A stretch of 64,000 nt of DNA from Cinnamomum chago. Its lineage: Eukaryota; Streptophyta; Magnoliopsida; Laurales; Lauraceae. The notes under the pieces were generated by a model. It was given only the letters and a program-made list of their open reading frames with translations, did no database searches and was not told the origin of the DNA. Each line of letters starts with the position of its first letter. The stretch's first letter is position 1. The DNA lies in the NCBI GenBank assembly GCA_038049695.1, contig CP142455.1:27379501-27443500 (forward strand). The letters are read 5' to 3'. Position numbers and translations under genes: made by a program. Of the stretch, positions 43,026 through 54,840 are shown one piece after another.

Positions 43026-45735
43026 TGTTGACACCAAAAATGTCACTTTGCCTCTTCACACCAAAAGCTACATGGAGCCACATCCTACCCCAAATAGGCA
43101 GGCGCCACTTCAAGCATCAGATCTTGTCAAAATCAAACAAAAACTGTAAGGTCATTCAAAACAGCCAAAAGAGATGTACACATGAAGTTTCGGGCCATTC
43201 CGACATCATTTGGCCTAACTTCACTTCTCCAACAGCTGAGCAGCAACTCCCGGCGGCGACAGTGTCGAAGACTTCAAATCTTCGATCAGAGCCTACGGAT
43301 GGTCTCAAAATACCTCCGAAAGGCTACATGTCAAGTTTCAAGTCAAACCGACACTGTTTGACCCTCCATCAACTCTCGAGCAGCGAAATCAAGCCCTTAG
43401 GTAGCGAGAATTACCGAGCCCATCACTCATCAAACGGAGCACATGGGCGGCTTCTACATACCTCCAAAGGGCTGCATAACAAATTTCAGGTCATTCCGAT
43501 GACATTTGACCCAGTTTCGATGCTCGGAAACAAAATCAAGCTTACCGGCAGCAGAGCACCCCGGGACTATGGCACCCAAATTCAAAGCTTGTGGATCATC
43601 TCAAAATGACTCCAGTAGGCTCCCCATCAAATTTCAGGTCAATCGGACATCCTTTGACCAGAAGTCAAAGCTCGGCATTTCCCTCGCGGTGAAATAAAGG
43701 CAAGCGTTTGCCTGACCCCAAACAGCTTCAAAACTCAAACGAAAGCCTATGGTTGGTCTTATCTACTGATGAGGGAGTCACACGTCGAATTTCAGGTCAA
43801 TCGAACATCGTTTGACCAAAAGTCAAAGCTCGGCATTTCCCTCGTGGTGAAATTAAAGTCAAGCGTTTGCGGGACCCCAAACGGCTTCAAAACCTGAACA
43901 AAAGCTTATGGTTGGTCTCGTCTACTACTCAAGAAGCTACACATCGAATTTCTGGTCATTCCGACATCGTTTGCCCTAGTTTCGACGCTTGACAAAAAAT
44001 CGGGAGTTCTCCACAGCAAAGTCTTCGGCTTTGCAGAAAATGGGAAACTTTGCGATCCGATTTGCATGGCTTCTCGTCAGGTTTTCTTGAGGGAAATCCA
44101 GCTATAAATGAGAGGAAATTCCAAGAAAAATGCAGGAGAAAATAGAAGCAGAAAAGGACGAAAAACGAAGAAGAAAAGGCGACCGGAAGGCGGCCGACCA
44201 TGGGGCACAAACCCCATGGTCGCCGGCCCCATGGTCGTCGGCGACCATGGAGGTCCGGGCCGCCGGACCTCACCCAAAAACCCCGTTTTTCGGGTATCTT
44301 TCGCGTTCCGAGTTGATTGGCCCCTGTGATTTTTCCAAATTCTGATTTTTTGAGCATGAAATCCGTCGATCTTCGTCGACATCGTGGATCCGCCGCCGGA
44401 ATCATGGAATCATCATCCGACACCTCAAAATTGTCAACCGACCGATCAAGAAAATGCACTTTCTGCCCGACTGATAGAGAAATCGACTGGACAGATGTCG
44501 CCGGCTTGTTGATATTAATCAAAGTCTGAAATTGCATGATCATCCGATGTCGATCAACATGAAGATCCATCGATGATCATCGCCAAAAGAATTCCAAAGG
44601 ACGCGGCGCGGCCCGTGACTCTTCAAACGACCGGGAGACCATTTAATGTTGTTAATTGACTTGTTTATGACAACTTATTACAGTCATTAACTCATTATCT
44701 TGGACGGCCCAATCAGAAGCAAGCAAATGGGAGTTACAAGTCCAAGTAATCATGACATTAAAATCATGAAACTCCCATCATCATGGAGATTAAAGGTGAT
44801 TAAATGCCCATTACTCTCCATCGGCCAATCAAATTCAAGGAAAAAGGAGTTACCAAATCAAGAAATTAAAAACTTGTAACTCCTCCCATCATGAGCATTA
44901 ATACCATAAATGCTCATAAACTCTCCTAAATGGCTACCAAATGCCTATAAATAGGAGGCCATTCCAAGGAAAACAGAAGAAGAAAAATTATCCAAAAACT
45001 CTCCGAAAAATCCAAGAAAAATCCAGAACCTCTGCAACAAACTCTCCTCTATTGAAGAAAACTCTGTTGCAACAAGCACTACAAGGTGATCAAAGCCCCT
45101 TGGGGGGCCACCCCCCAAAGGCCACCTCTCCTTCTATTCAACATGGCTAGATGTGGCTTTTCAGCCCGTCTACTCAGCTTTTTACCGGATATAGGACCTT
45201 ACCTTGGTCCTTATCCTCTAAAAATCTGAGGTTGGAGCCAAGCCAAGAAATCAAGCATCAAAGTTCTCATCTGAAGGACGATGGCGGAGTCCATACATGA
45301 CTCGCGACCGTCGATCTGAACGGGTCCCCCCACAATCGTATGAAAATTTAGATTCCATTTCTTTCTTTTCTATTGTATTGTATTTTTTCTTAAAGAGACA
45401 CAAAATTCACATTTCTTGTCTTTTCATTATTGATGAGATTTGTAAACTGCCTTTCATGGCAAACAAAGAAAATCGCCTCTCACGGCATTCAAAACAAACT
45501 TGTCTCTTTTCTTTAAAATATGTGTGCAATGGAAAGTTAGGAAAAAGTTGATTTCCTTTCTACTTGTGAAGGTGAAACTCCGGATCACTACTCTAAATTC
45601 CAAGTAGAAAAGAAAATCTGGCATACCCACAAAATGTTGATACCCGCCTTTCTTTCTTCCCTCTCCCTCCTTCCGGACCCCGACAGACCCGGGGTGGATG
45701 GCAGCGGAGGAGGAACGGAGGGGCGCGGTCCATCA
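43026..45735 (+). repeat. Element B 3' LTR (about 2.7 kb)
   Basis: Begins TGTTGACACC and ends near CGGTCCATCA at 45735, where similarity to element A's LTR stops. It is homologous to 15296-17872 read on the other strand. U3 is about 1.9 kb. It contains a TATA box at 44946 and near-repeats of a block around CAAATTTCAGGTCATTCCGA (43190-43990, about five diverged copies). No gene is seen; small frames are shadows. Confidence 0.85.
44946..44952 (+). promoter_or_regulatory. TATA box in element B LTR
   Basis: CCTATAAATAGG, a strong plant TATA box. The matching place in element A reads CTATCAAAGG. Transcription would start near 44980 and run through the R-U5 part that contains the short minisatellite. 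Confidence 0.65.
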
Positions 45736-45800
45736 GCTATAATGAAAATGCATCAATCAAATTGCAATATACAAAATTCCTAACAATCTCCCCCTTTGCA
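45736..45800 (-). repeat. Copia LTR stub and polypurine tract flanking element B
   Basis: On the minus strand AAAGGGGGAGAT is followed by TGTTAGGAATTTTG, a copia-type polypurine tract and LTR start. Only about 50 bp of LTR remain before the end of element B at 45735. This suggests B inserted into this LTR and the other side was later lost. Confidence 0.6.
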
Positions 45801-47663
45801 ATTTGATGGCAACTTACTCATCATTGAAATAACACACCAAGTCTTCAGCTCCCCCTAAGCTGGACAAGTCTTGAAATCTTCTTGGATGCTCCTCCTCTTA
45901 GCTTGGGCTCTTGGGCTCTTTTCTTCAATCTTCTTGATGCTTGGAGCTTGATCATACTTCAAGCTTTCTTTTCATCTTCCTCTCTATGGCCAAACATCTT
46001 CTTTAGCTCCAAGCTTTCTTTCTTCTATTTGCTCTCCCCTTTGACCATACCTCTCTCTCCCTTTGGCAAGATATGCATTCCCTCCCCCTGTAGAAGATCA
46101 TACAAAATCTCCCCTTGGGAAGCTTGGGCATTCTCTTCACCCTTTTGAGAACTTGAATGCTCTCTCCCCCTTTGCCATTAAATTGCAAATGTACCTACAC
46201 ACATGAAACAAGGAAAATACATTTAGTAGCACTTGTTAACAAAAGAAATCGAAAATGAAATTCATAACAGGTAATCATGTATGGAAGTAATCTCTAAGGG
46301 TTCAAAGGCAATCAAATGGTCAATTTGATCAAAACTAATACTTCCTATGAAGGTTACACTCCCCCTCAATCCATTCTCTTCTTTTGTCAAACTCTTGACA
46401 AAGATATAACTATTTGGTTTCAAGAAGAAGATGGTTTAACCAATTGAGGGTCAACTTCAAGAGAAGGATTAGATTCATATAACTATAAAGCTCAATATGA
46501 TCAAATTAACAAAAGAGAGCAAGGTCAATGAGAAAAGCAATCATGGATACCAATTGGAAAAACAAAGAATACCAATTGAGATTCAAGGATAATACTATAA
46601 AATCAATCACTCTAAAATGGATTTAAAAATATAACTACTAGGAAAAATCCAAATTAGAGCTATCCATGATGACATGGGGTTTACTAAACATAGCATCAAA
46701 TAATTTAACTATGAAAATCATATGTTATGAAAGTTTTGAAATCATTTCATTCAATCAAAAAATGTGACTACTAATGTGCAAGATGAGTGAAATGAAATTC
46801 AAACATGAAGCCTACCTCAACAATTAACCAACCAATATTATGAACACATAAACATGGTGGTCATGAGATATACCTATATGAGCAAAAGAGGTGGCAAACA
46901 TGAAATTTATGATGCTAATAGAATGTGACATGGAACAAAAATATATTACTATTAAGTTCAATCCAATGTACACAAGGTTTATCACATACACAAGATAAGA
47001 CATCAATTGGATATAAAATCAATGGAAAATTATACCAAATGAAACCAATTGAATATGACAACATGATTAATAGCAAGGATGTGACAAACACAAAATTCCA
47101 TCAAGCATCATAAAAGGTTATTCATCACTTTTAATGATATAACTAATAAGCATGGTGATGAACAACGTAAATTGCAATGCTAAAGGATATGACTTGGTAA
47201 AGCATGCAATTTCCAAAGTGTCAAAATCATATGAATCAACAACTAAGATATCCATCAAACATATAAAATACGAGGAATGGATTTCAAAGAATTACATATG
47301 ATCAAGAATACTATTATGAGGTTGAAACATGTATAAGAATGAAATCACTTTGAAAATATACATGAAACAACATCATAACCATCCATAAAGAAATGACCAG
47401 AAAGCATAGAGGATGGATTTGAGTTCTAGTATGGTTTCAACAAATATAACTAATATCACAACCATACATGGAACCAATTGTCATTTGCATATAAAAAGAA
47501 TAACTAAAAAAGCAAAGATGCAAACAACATTCATTTCCATTTCTAAGATGATGTAACCAAAAGAAAAAGGAAATGAGAATCATGGAACATGCTTTGATGA
47601 TTATAACTAATGATGTTTTAGAGCATTTCCAATCATACAATCTTCAAATCATTTCAATAAACA
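45801..47663. other. AT-rich sequence without recognisable genes
   Basis: 45801-46190 is CT-rich with repeated CTCCCC and CAAGCTT words and probably belongs to the copia element just left of it. 46200-47660 is very AT-rich with recurring ATAACTA and ATGAAA words. The same style recurs at 53940-54480. No domain is visible on either strand. Confidence 0.5.
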
Positions 47664-48240
47664 CACTACAACAAAAATCATTTTTCGCGACGAAAATATT
47701 TGTCGCAGAAAATCTGAAAATCGTCGCCCAATATATTCTGCGACGAAAATGGTTTCGTCGCCAGTTCATCGCCTATTAGGCGTCAATGAATTTTTTTGCC
47801 GACGATCACAACTAATCGTCGCCAAATATCAATTTTTTGCGACAACATGTTATCCTCGCCAAATATCAATTTTTTGCTACAACACGTTATGTCGGCAAAA
47901 AGGATTTTTTTGTCGCTAAATATCTATAATTCATTGCAAAAAAAAAAGGATAAAACACGATGAAAAGGAATTTGGCGACAAAACGGAATCATCGCTAAAA
48001 TATATCTTTTACCGACAAAACTATATTGTCGCTAAATAGTGTATAAATTGCCATAAATTATAATAAGCGACGAATTAGTTTTGTCGCACATAGTTTTTAG
48101 ACATTAGGCAATCACCTTATTTCGTCGCCAAATATTTAACATTGCCACAAATTCTCTTAGGCGACAAATTATATATGGGATAATATGAAAAGATATTTAT
48201 TCCTATTAGGCGACAAATAAAATTCGTTGCTAAAAATAAT
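47664..48240. mobile_element. CACTA (En/Spm-type) transposon terminus
   Basis: CACTACAACAAAAATCA at 47664 is a typical plant CACTA terminal inverted repeat. It is followed by about 550 bp dense in subterminal motifs GCGACGAAA/TTCGTCGC and weaker GGCGACAAAT copies in both orientations. The preceding bases ACA could be one half of a 3 bp target duplication. I could not find the matching right end (TTTTTGTTGTAGTG) anywhere to the right, and no transposase is recognisable, so the element is truncated or extends with a degraded end. Confidence 0.75.
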
Positions 48241-48289
48241 ATATTTATTTTATAAATCACTGCATGCCACCTCAAAAACCTCCTTTATG

Positions 48290-48465
48290 CTGAATATAAT
48301 AAAACCTACTCATTCAACTAAAATAAAATGTATAAAAAAACCTTCCCATTCAAAAAAAATAAAATGTACAATAAAACCTACTCATTCAACTCAAACAAAA
48401 TGTAATAAGGTCGGCTCATTTAACTAATAAAAAATGTACACCTGCTCCTTCAACATATTAGGAAA
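48290..48465. repeat. Tandem repeat, about 36 bp unit
   Basis: Four to five drifting copies of AAAACCTACTCATTCAACTA followed by AAATAAAATGTA. It lies directly inside the CACTA subterminal region. Confidence 0.65.
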
Positions 48466-50779
48466 CATATAACTATTAAATCCAACCCACAAGTTTAGCC
48501 ACGTCCTCGTCACTAATTTAAGTAAAATTGTAGCATCCAAAATAGTGCAAGTACAATATTCTTATGAAAAACAAAAAGATGCTCAAGCAATTGTCCTATA
48601 TTACATTGATCTCCAATCTCAACCTGTGGTACAAAAAAAAATATATATGTTAGGAATTAAACATGGGAATCAAAAGCAAAGTGAGACAAAATAAAAGCCT
48701 AGGAAAATTAAAAAATAAAATTGAACTTGAAGCAAAACAAGTTGATTCAAGATCACAAAGCTAAATCACTATCCTAATAGTTAATATGAGTATGTGATGT
48801 CCATGGTGAAATGGAAGTTATACTGATGCAATGCCCACAAAGTAAGAAGAACCCATAAATCCAAACACCAAACAACACAACATAAAAAAAATAATAATAA
48901 AAAGCCTCAAGAGAGTTTACTCTGATCTAATAACAGAACTCTCAGAGAAAATGATGGCCTCTCTACTAACCCCTGTTTGAAATCAGTTCTATGCACTGTT
49001 TCTAGTCCCAATCTATGGTACATAAAAAAATGTTAGGATTTGAGTGCAAAGTATGTTAGGACGAAACTATTAATAGTTTGCTTTGTGGTACATTCTTTGT
49101 ATCATAACCAACAAAGGAAACTATTAAAGCATAAGAATATAGCAACCGGGTATGAGCAATATAAAACACAAGATGTAAAGTTCATAGGCTTGTTTTTGGG
49201 CCTAGAAAAATTGGAGCTAACGATTACACCGAGCCCCCCGGAATACTAGCATTGGTTATGGTTTGTTGTCTCACTGACACAACATTTGAGTGTAGGAAAT
49301 GTTTGCAAGAGCCGTGGCGCACTAGGAATATTTGGTCAGTGGGGGTACCTCTCTGCACCAAATATGTAAAATGGTTAACACAACTAAAGGCGACAAACAA
49401 TTGCATTGACCAACCAGGGGACATGAATGGGAGTTGATCAAGCCAAGTACAGGCTGATATCCAGAGTTTGTCATGATGAAAAATGGTCCCTGTATGACAT
49501 CAATGATACACTTGAGTGGTTATGATCTTGACTGTATCAAATCGATGATGCACTTGAGTATATCAGATCGATAGATTATTTATGCTACATCATATCCTTT
49601 TCAAAGAACTGTTGATGGTCCTTTCAATACAGCATTTTTCAAACATCCCCCAAATGTGGCTGCCCCTATTCTCTCTTTGTGCATATGGGTTCTTGAACTT
49701 GTCTGGAAGGACCTTAGATGTGGCAAACAGGATCGATGCAAGGTGTGGTAAAGTGGAGATGAGCTAGTAGAGAATTACACAATTATCAAGTGCCTTTACG
49801 ACTAAAGAGGCTCTATGACCCTCTTTAGATTTTGTAAACAGTATCAAAATGTAATGAACCTCTGAAAAAAGTATTAAATATAATGAAGCAAATAGGAAGA
49901 TATAGCTTAGACAAGTAATAAAAACAGCTAATCAGAGTTCTACTCTACTAATCAAAACAAACAACTTGAAATAGCACCACCCACAAATGTTAATCAATAC
50001 TTAGATGCATCAGAGTTCCTATCAATCTCGTAATATTGTATGAGAAATTTACAATGCAATTGAGGGGAAAAACAAAACACAGGACTATTGAACTAAAACA
50101 ACCGAATCAAACCACACCCAATTCAAAACTTTAAAAGAAGAGGGGAACAAGCTCTCACCCCACTGGCAATGACAACACCAGCGTCAACCGGTACAAGCAC
50201 AGCATAAGTCAGCCACTGTGGTATCATCAATTCTACCAGACAGGCTGTTAGAGTGCTAATTTCTTTAGTTCATAAATATAGTTCCGACGCCCATTTGATT
50301 AATTAAAGCACTGAAAATTAAGAAGATAGGTCTCCTTTCTGCTGCCAAGTGTTTCCTTCCAACTTGCATTCTGTCCTGCCACCATGCATTTCCTTCCTGC
50401 CATCAAGGCTCCCCTCCTAGATGAGTTCTTATTTTGCATGGGTTATTAGATACGGCTAAATGGAGATTAGGGAAATTATTATTATCATTTTTAATTCATA
50501 TTTTCAGTTAGACTCAGTTTGTGTGAACCTTGGAGTTTGCTTCAATATCATCTAACTAGACCACTTAAAACAGAAGAGCAAAACCACTAACTTATGCATC
50601 AAACACCCCATCTGAAGTATTTAATAGAAGGGCAACCATCTCCACTGCCGATTAAGGGAACAGTTAAAAATAATTTTGCAATCAACAGACAATGTTAAAC
50701 ATACATATCATCAAGAGATCATTAAAAATTCAAAATTTAGGGCTCTTTCAGAAGATTATAAATTGTAATTTTGCCTCAC
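48466..50779. other. No recognisable gene
   Basis: AT-rich sequence. 49020-49450 contains GGGGGTACC and CCCCCCGG words; small frames there have no domain. I see no splice-consistent continuation of the RHD3-type fragment to the left of 50780. Confidence 0.45.
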
Positions 50780-53700
50780 TTGCAATGCCTTAGACTCCAG
50801 CTGTTGCCGCTTTGCAGTCCGAACACGCTCATCAAAGTATACAGTCTCCATATCATATCTGTAGTTAGAGAACAAGGGATAGAAGCAGAACATTTATGTA
50901 AAAATAAGTCAACATGGGAAAAAGAAAAGTAAACACATTGAAGTATTTAACTACTGAATTCATAGCACATAATGTAGTCTTCATTTTTTTATCATTATAT
51001 TTCTGATCTGTTCAGGCAAGATTCAAACAATTAGTATGCGATGAAATGAATTCCAAAACCTGATCCGCTAATGTGAGGTGCCCAACCAGCACAATATTAA
51101 TATGCTGTTGGTATCTGATATGTCAATTGCCACATATTTTTATCAGTGGAGGCATTAAACAGGAACAGGATGACAGACTAGGTAAGACCTTAATGGCTAA
51201 TATAGAAAAAGGACTCTATGATGTGCAGTTGAAAAAAGGGCTTTTTTGTGTTGAACTCAATACCATCAATTCAACAGATGTGGCCAAATCTTGATTTCAG
51301 ACGAACATAAAATATGTGGCCATTACATTATGTAATTATGACAGTAATTTTTCCTAACTGGATAAGAAATGTTTTATAAACATTAACATGCATGAAACTT
51401 TGAGTTATATGTCAACAGAGATTGGGTTCTTCAGTGTTCCCTTAAGAATTGGATGGTTCTGCAGTTGTTTGTGTGAACACCAAAAATGCAACAATGACTC
51501 ATTTCCAGTTGAATATTTGATATCAGTGTATTTAAGTATTAGGAGGAACTTACAATCTAGCAAAGGAGATACGAACTTAGGTGATAAAAAGAATTCAATC
51601 TAGTTAATGAGCAATTGAGCAATAAGCCCAATAGTTAGCAAGACAACAACAACCAAATTTCAAAACAGGTAGAAGTGCTTGAACTGTAAACCAAAAAGAA
51701 TATATTCAGTTATATGTTTCAATGGACTTTTCAGAAGCAAAAGCACATTTACATGGCTGAGGCTATATTACATAGACAGTATGGATTGCCATTCTGCTTT
51801 TCATTTGAAATCTCTTCACAGTGAACGGCGGCAACCATCACCTAAATAAATAACATAGGAAATAAGAGAATGTCTCAAACACTAGAACGTGGTTGCTTGC
51901 CACTAAGCAGGTGAAATTCAAAACTGAACACCTTGTGAGCAGGAAGGTCAAGGTCTTTATTCTCTTTTATAACTTTCCATATCTCTTTTAAGGTTGGATA
52001 GTAACTTTGATGCTTACACAACTTCCAAATTTCCTTCATTCTCCTTTCTCAATCTATACTGCTTTCTCAACCTCACTTTTCCAGATTTCTCCATTGTAGG
52101 ATGAGCAGGTGTCTTAAGTTCCACCTCCTTTATTAGAATCAGTTTCCCCACAAATCACCTGTGTTACACCTTGTACTGGTTTCTAAGGTGAAAGTATAGA
52201 AAGAGCTCAGCCAAAAATCCTCTCAATTGTCCAAAGAGCTTTATCTTTTGTTCCAACTCCCATACCTTACAACGTGAACCCTATAGATTTTATGTTGTTC
52301 CTATCTACCAAAACAAAAACATCAATAACGTCTCCTGCCTCATTAAACAAGGTTCTCAAATTTGGTGCACCTCCTATGACAAGTTCTGAGGCAAACAAAG
52401 ACCTCCAAAGTGCTCCACCATCACTATCCTTGTATCACCACATCTTTTTCTTAAGATCAATAGAAATGATATTATTACCATTAGCACAAATTTCTTGAAT
52501 GTGATCCCCAATATACTCCAGAACCTCATATCTTCCATATTACCAATAGAGTTGCCCGGCATATTGACTCATCTAATCCAAGAAACTCGAATTACACAAT
52601 TTTAGAAAGAATTGAGCAGTTAAAACTGAAGAATGATCAATGTACTGGGGTGGGTTAACTTCTCAAACTTTCTCTATACAATAAATCATAGAATTGTTTT
52701 TACAATAAAACAAAACTTTTGCTAGAAAAACTAAAGCAAATTGATCTTCTTATGTAACTCTTACCTTTTCTCTCGTCTTACCATAAAGTTAGAGATGTTT
52801 TCATTCAACTCAAACATTCAAATACCAAACAAATAAAATATCTTAAAATCATAACTCATAACATAACAGAAAGCGGACCATATCTTCGCCAATACTTCTC
52901 AAAATTGCACAAACTTGAACTCACCCAGTTTCATGCCAATCAGACATCATTTAATGCATGAAATATGACTCATAGTAAAAAATGAAAAAAAGAAAGAAAG
53001 AAAGAAACTACTTTAATCATGTTACAGTGCAAAATGCATCCAGACCCTAACTACTTGGCAGATTGCATGCTTGCATCAAATGCACAACTATTAACAGGAC
53101 ACCATGATATATTTTACTCAAAGCTAAACTAACACATGTTAGTGCTCAAGCAAAGTCTTGAATATTCAAACTTTTGCTGTTTCATTTGGTCTCATACCTC
53201 CTGCTTGAATTGTCCTTCCTTTACTTCATAACTGGACAAAGCTGTCACCTCCACCTTCAAAATCAAAAACCACATACTTCAGAGAGGGAAAAAAAAAAAA
53301 AAAAAAAGAAGAGTGATCAACTATGTATAACCAGCCTCAATATGTATAACTGACAGTTCACCCTAAAATATTCACTAAGTAGAGTATCCTTGTGAGTCGG
53401 GTTTGGATACTGTATCCCAAATCTACAGCAATAATGTGATCATGATTAATGACAACTCAGCAGATACAAGAAAGGCCACATAGCACTGCAAATGTAGAAT
53501 CATTCAAAAGAATTCAAAATGTAGAATTCACCTTTTGAATGTCTTCCCTTAGAATAGGTTCTAAATGCTGAAGTGGGGTCTGCATGGAAAACGTTAAATA
53601 GGAATGAACTCTGAGCAGCACTTTTATTTTCTTTTGATGAGGAGTCATGATGCAACAATTCATAAATTTGCTGGAAAAGGACACACTAGGGATAAAACCA

Positions 53701-53817
53701 AAATGGAAAAACATTTCTTTCGAACAAAAAATACTACAAAAGAATGCAAACCTTCGTTTTATCACGAATGACAAATAACAAAGTTGTTTTGCGAGGACTG
53801 AATAGGCACGTCATGAC
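50780..53817 (-). pseudogene. RHD3-like: RHD3/SEY1-type dynamin-like GTPase gene fragment (six exons)
   Basis: Exons on the minus strand, collinear with plant ROOT HAIR DEFECTIVE 3, the atlastin-like GTPase that fuses ER tubules. 53817-53752 (LFSPRKTTLLFVIRDKTK); 53579-53532 (LQHLEPILREDIQK); 53254-53198 (VEVTALSSYEVKEGQFKQE); about 51985-51932 (EIWKVIKENKDLDLPAHK); 51841 to about 51790 (VMVAAVHCEEISNEK); 50858-50780 (YDMETVYFDERVRTAKRQQL). Most have clean AG and GT borders. Missing are the N-terminal P-loop part of the GTPase, the exon after EDIQK, the segment between FKQE and EIWK, and the whole C-terminal helical and membrane part. It is therefore a middle piece of a gene, either a decayed copy or one captured by a transposon. 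Symbol is by family resemblance only. Confidence 0.78.
52195..52375 (-). pseudogene. RRM-like fragment inside the RHD3-type pseudogene
   Basis: Minus strand reads NLRTLFNEAGDVIDVFVLVD followed by RNNIKSIGFTL, a stop, and in a shifted frame KDKALWTIER. This matches the second half of an RNA-recognition motif (RNP1 region). RRMs of this style occur in some plant LINE ORF1 and in host RNA-binding proteins. It sits between two RHD3-type exons, so it is probably a later insertion. Confidence 0.45.
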
Positions 53818-53939
53818 CTGCGATAGATAGAAAGATGGTTTGTATAAAACAAGCATTGCACACATCAGCACTTTCAGTTGTACAACATCCAACAATAAGC
53901 ATAAAAAGAATGACTTTGAAGAATAATTTTCAACATTGT

Positions 53940-54830
53940 ATTTTAAAAGATATAACTTAATTGAGACACATACAAGTTGATTTTTCAAAGATTTTCCATA
54001 TTCAAGTATAACTTAGAAATCCATGGAAAAACTTAAATTGATTCAAATCATTTGTTCAAATAATCTTACTATGAAATCTACACAAATGATTTTGCAACAA
54101 TAATTGATCATGAATAATCTAGCTATGAAAGCTTTGAAATCACAATCAATTGATCATGTATAGAAATGCAATGCAAGTCATATAATTAAATGTGAACAAA
54201 AAGCAATTCTTACATGATGAAATTATAATCAAATGATTTTGAAAACCATGAAATGTAACTTAGAATGGTGCATGAAAACAAAATCAATTGATCATAAAGA
54301 AGCAATGCATTTTAATAAATATAACTATATAAAAACAAAATGCAATGCAACATGACCAACAATATGATTTAACTATTAAAGAATAGGTTGGTCAATGAGG
54401 TTCAAGGCCTTAAGGTTTGTCTAAGTAAATAACTTTAGGAATCCACCTAAGGTCTTGAAAGGGTTGATATTATTAATGTTGCTGGAAAAGCATGGAATTA
54501 ATTAACTTACACAGACACTAGGGTCGCAGAAAATCACATGTGGATATCTACTCTTTATCGGTTGAAACCACCAGTACATAATCTTTGTGTCTAACCATTT
54601 AGCCTCATCGAGTTCTTTAAAACGTTTCCAAACACAAGCGTGCAATAGATATCTAGCTCATCCGGTCTACCAAAACAACAACGGACAAGGAGATTAGCCT
54701 ATATTAAATTCGGAAAATTAAAGAAGTGCTTAACGTTAGCCTACATTAAAGAAGTGATTAACAATCTAAAATAAAAACTGAATCCAGAAAGTAGGGACGA
54801 TACTTTTTCGCATAAAAGCCGAGGAATCCC
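53940..54830. other. AT-rich sequence without recognisable gene
   Basis: Recurring ATGCAATGCAA, ATAACTAT and TCAATTGATCAT words, similar in style to 46200-47660. The two stretches may be halves of one older insertion. Nothing coding is seen. Confidence 0.4.
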
Positions 54831-54840
54831 TATAGTAGGG

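Larger units (their letters stand above)
26395..45735 (+). mobile_element. Tat-lineage Ty3/gypsy element B with antisense gene (19.3 kb, 5' LTR lost)
   Basis: Order on the plus strand: leader remnant, ORF1, gag, protease, acidic linker with G-patch-like segment, RT, RNase H, archaeal-type RNase H, integrase, a 7.5 kb post-pol region, polypurine tract, 3' LTR. The double RNase H and the extra ORFs place it in the Tat clade (Ogre/Retand type). The 5' LTR, primer site and most of the leader are missing; at 26395 the copia LTR takes over. The coding part has at least seven breaks, so it is dead, but it is the more complete of the two copies. Confidence 0.9.

Noticed and set aside
50155..50250. 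Exon-like minus-strand stretch QWLTYAVLVPVDAGVVIASG with a GTGAGA donor
   Set aside because: A good-looking donor and a hydrophobic peptide, but I do not recognise it, it does not match the RHD3-type protein, and no neighbouring exon supports it.
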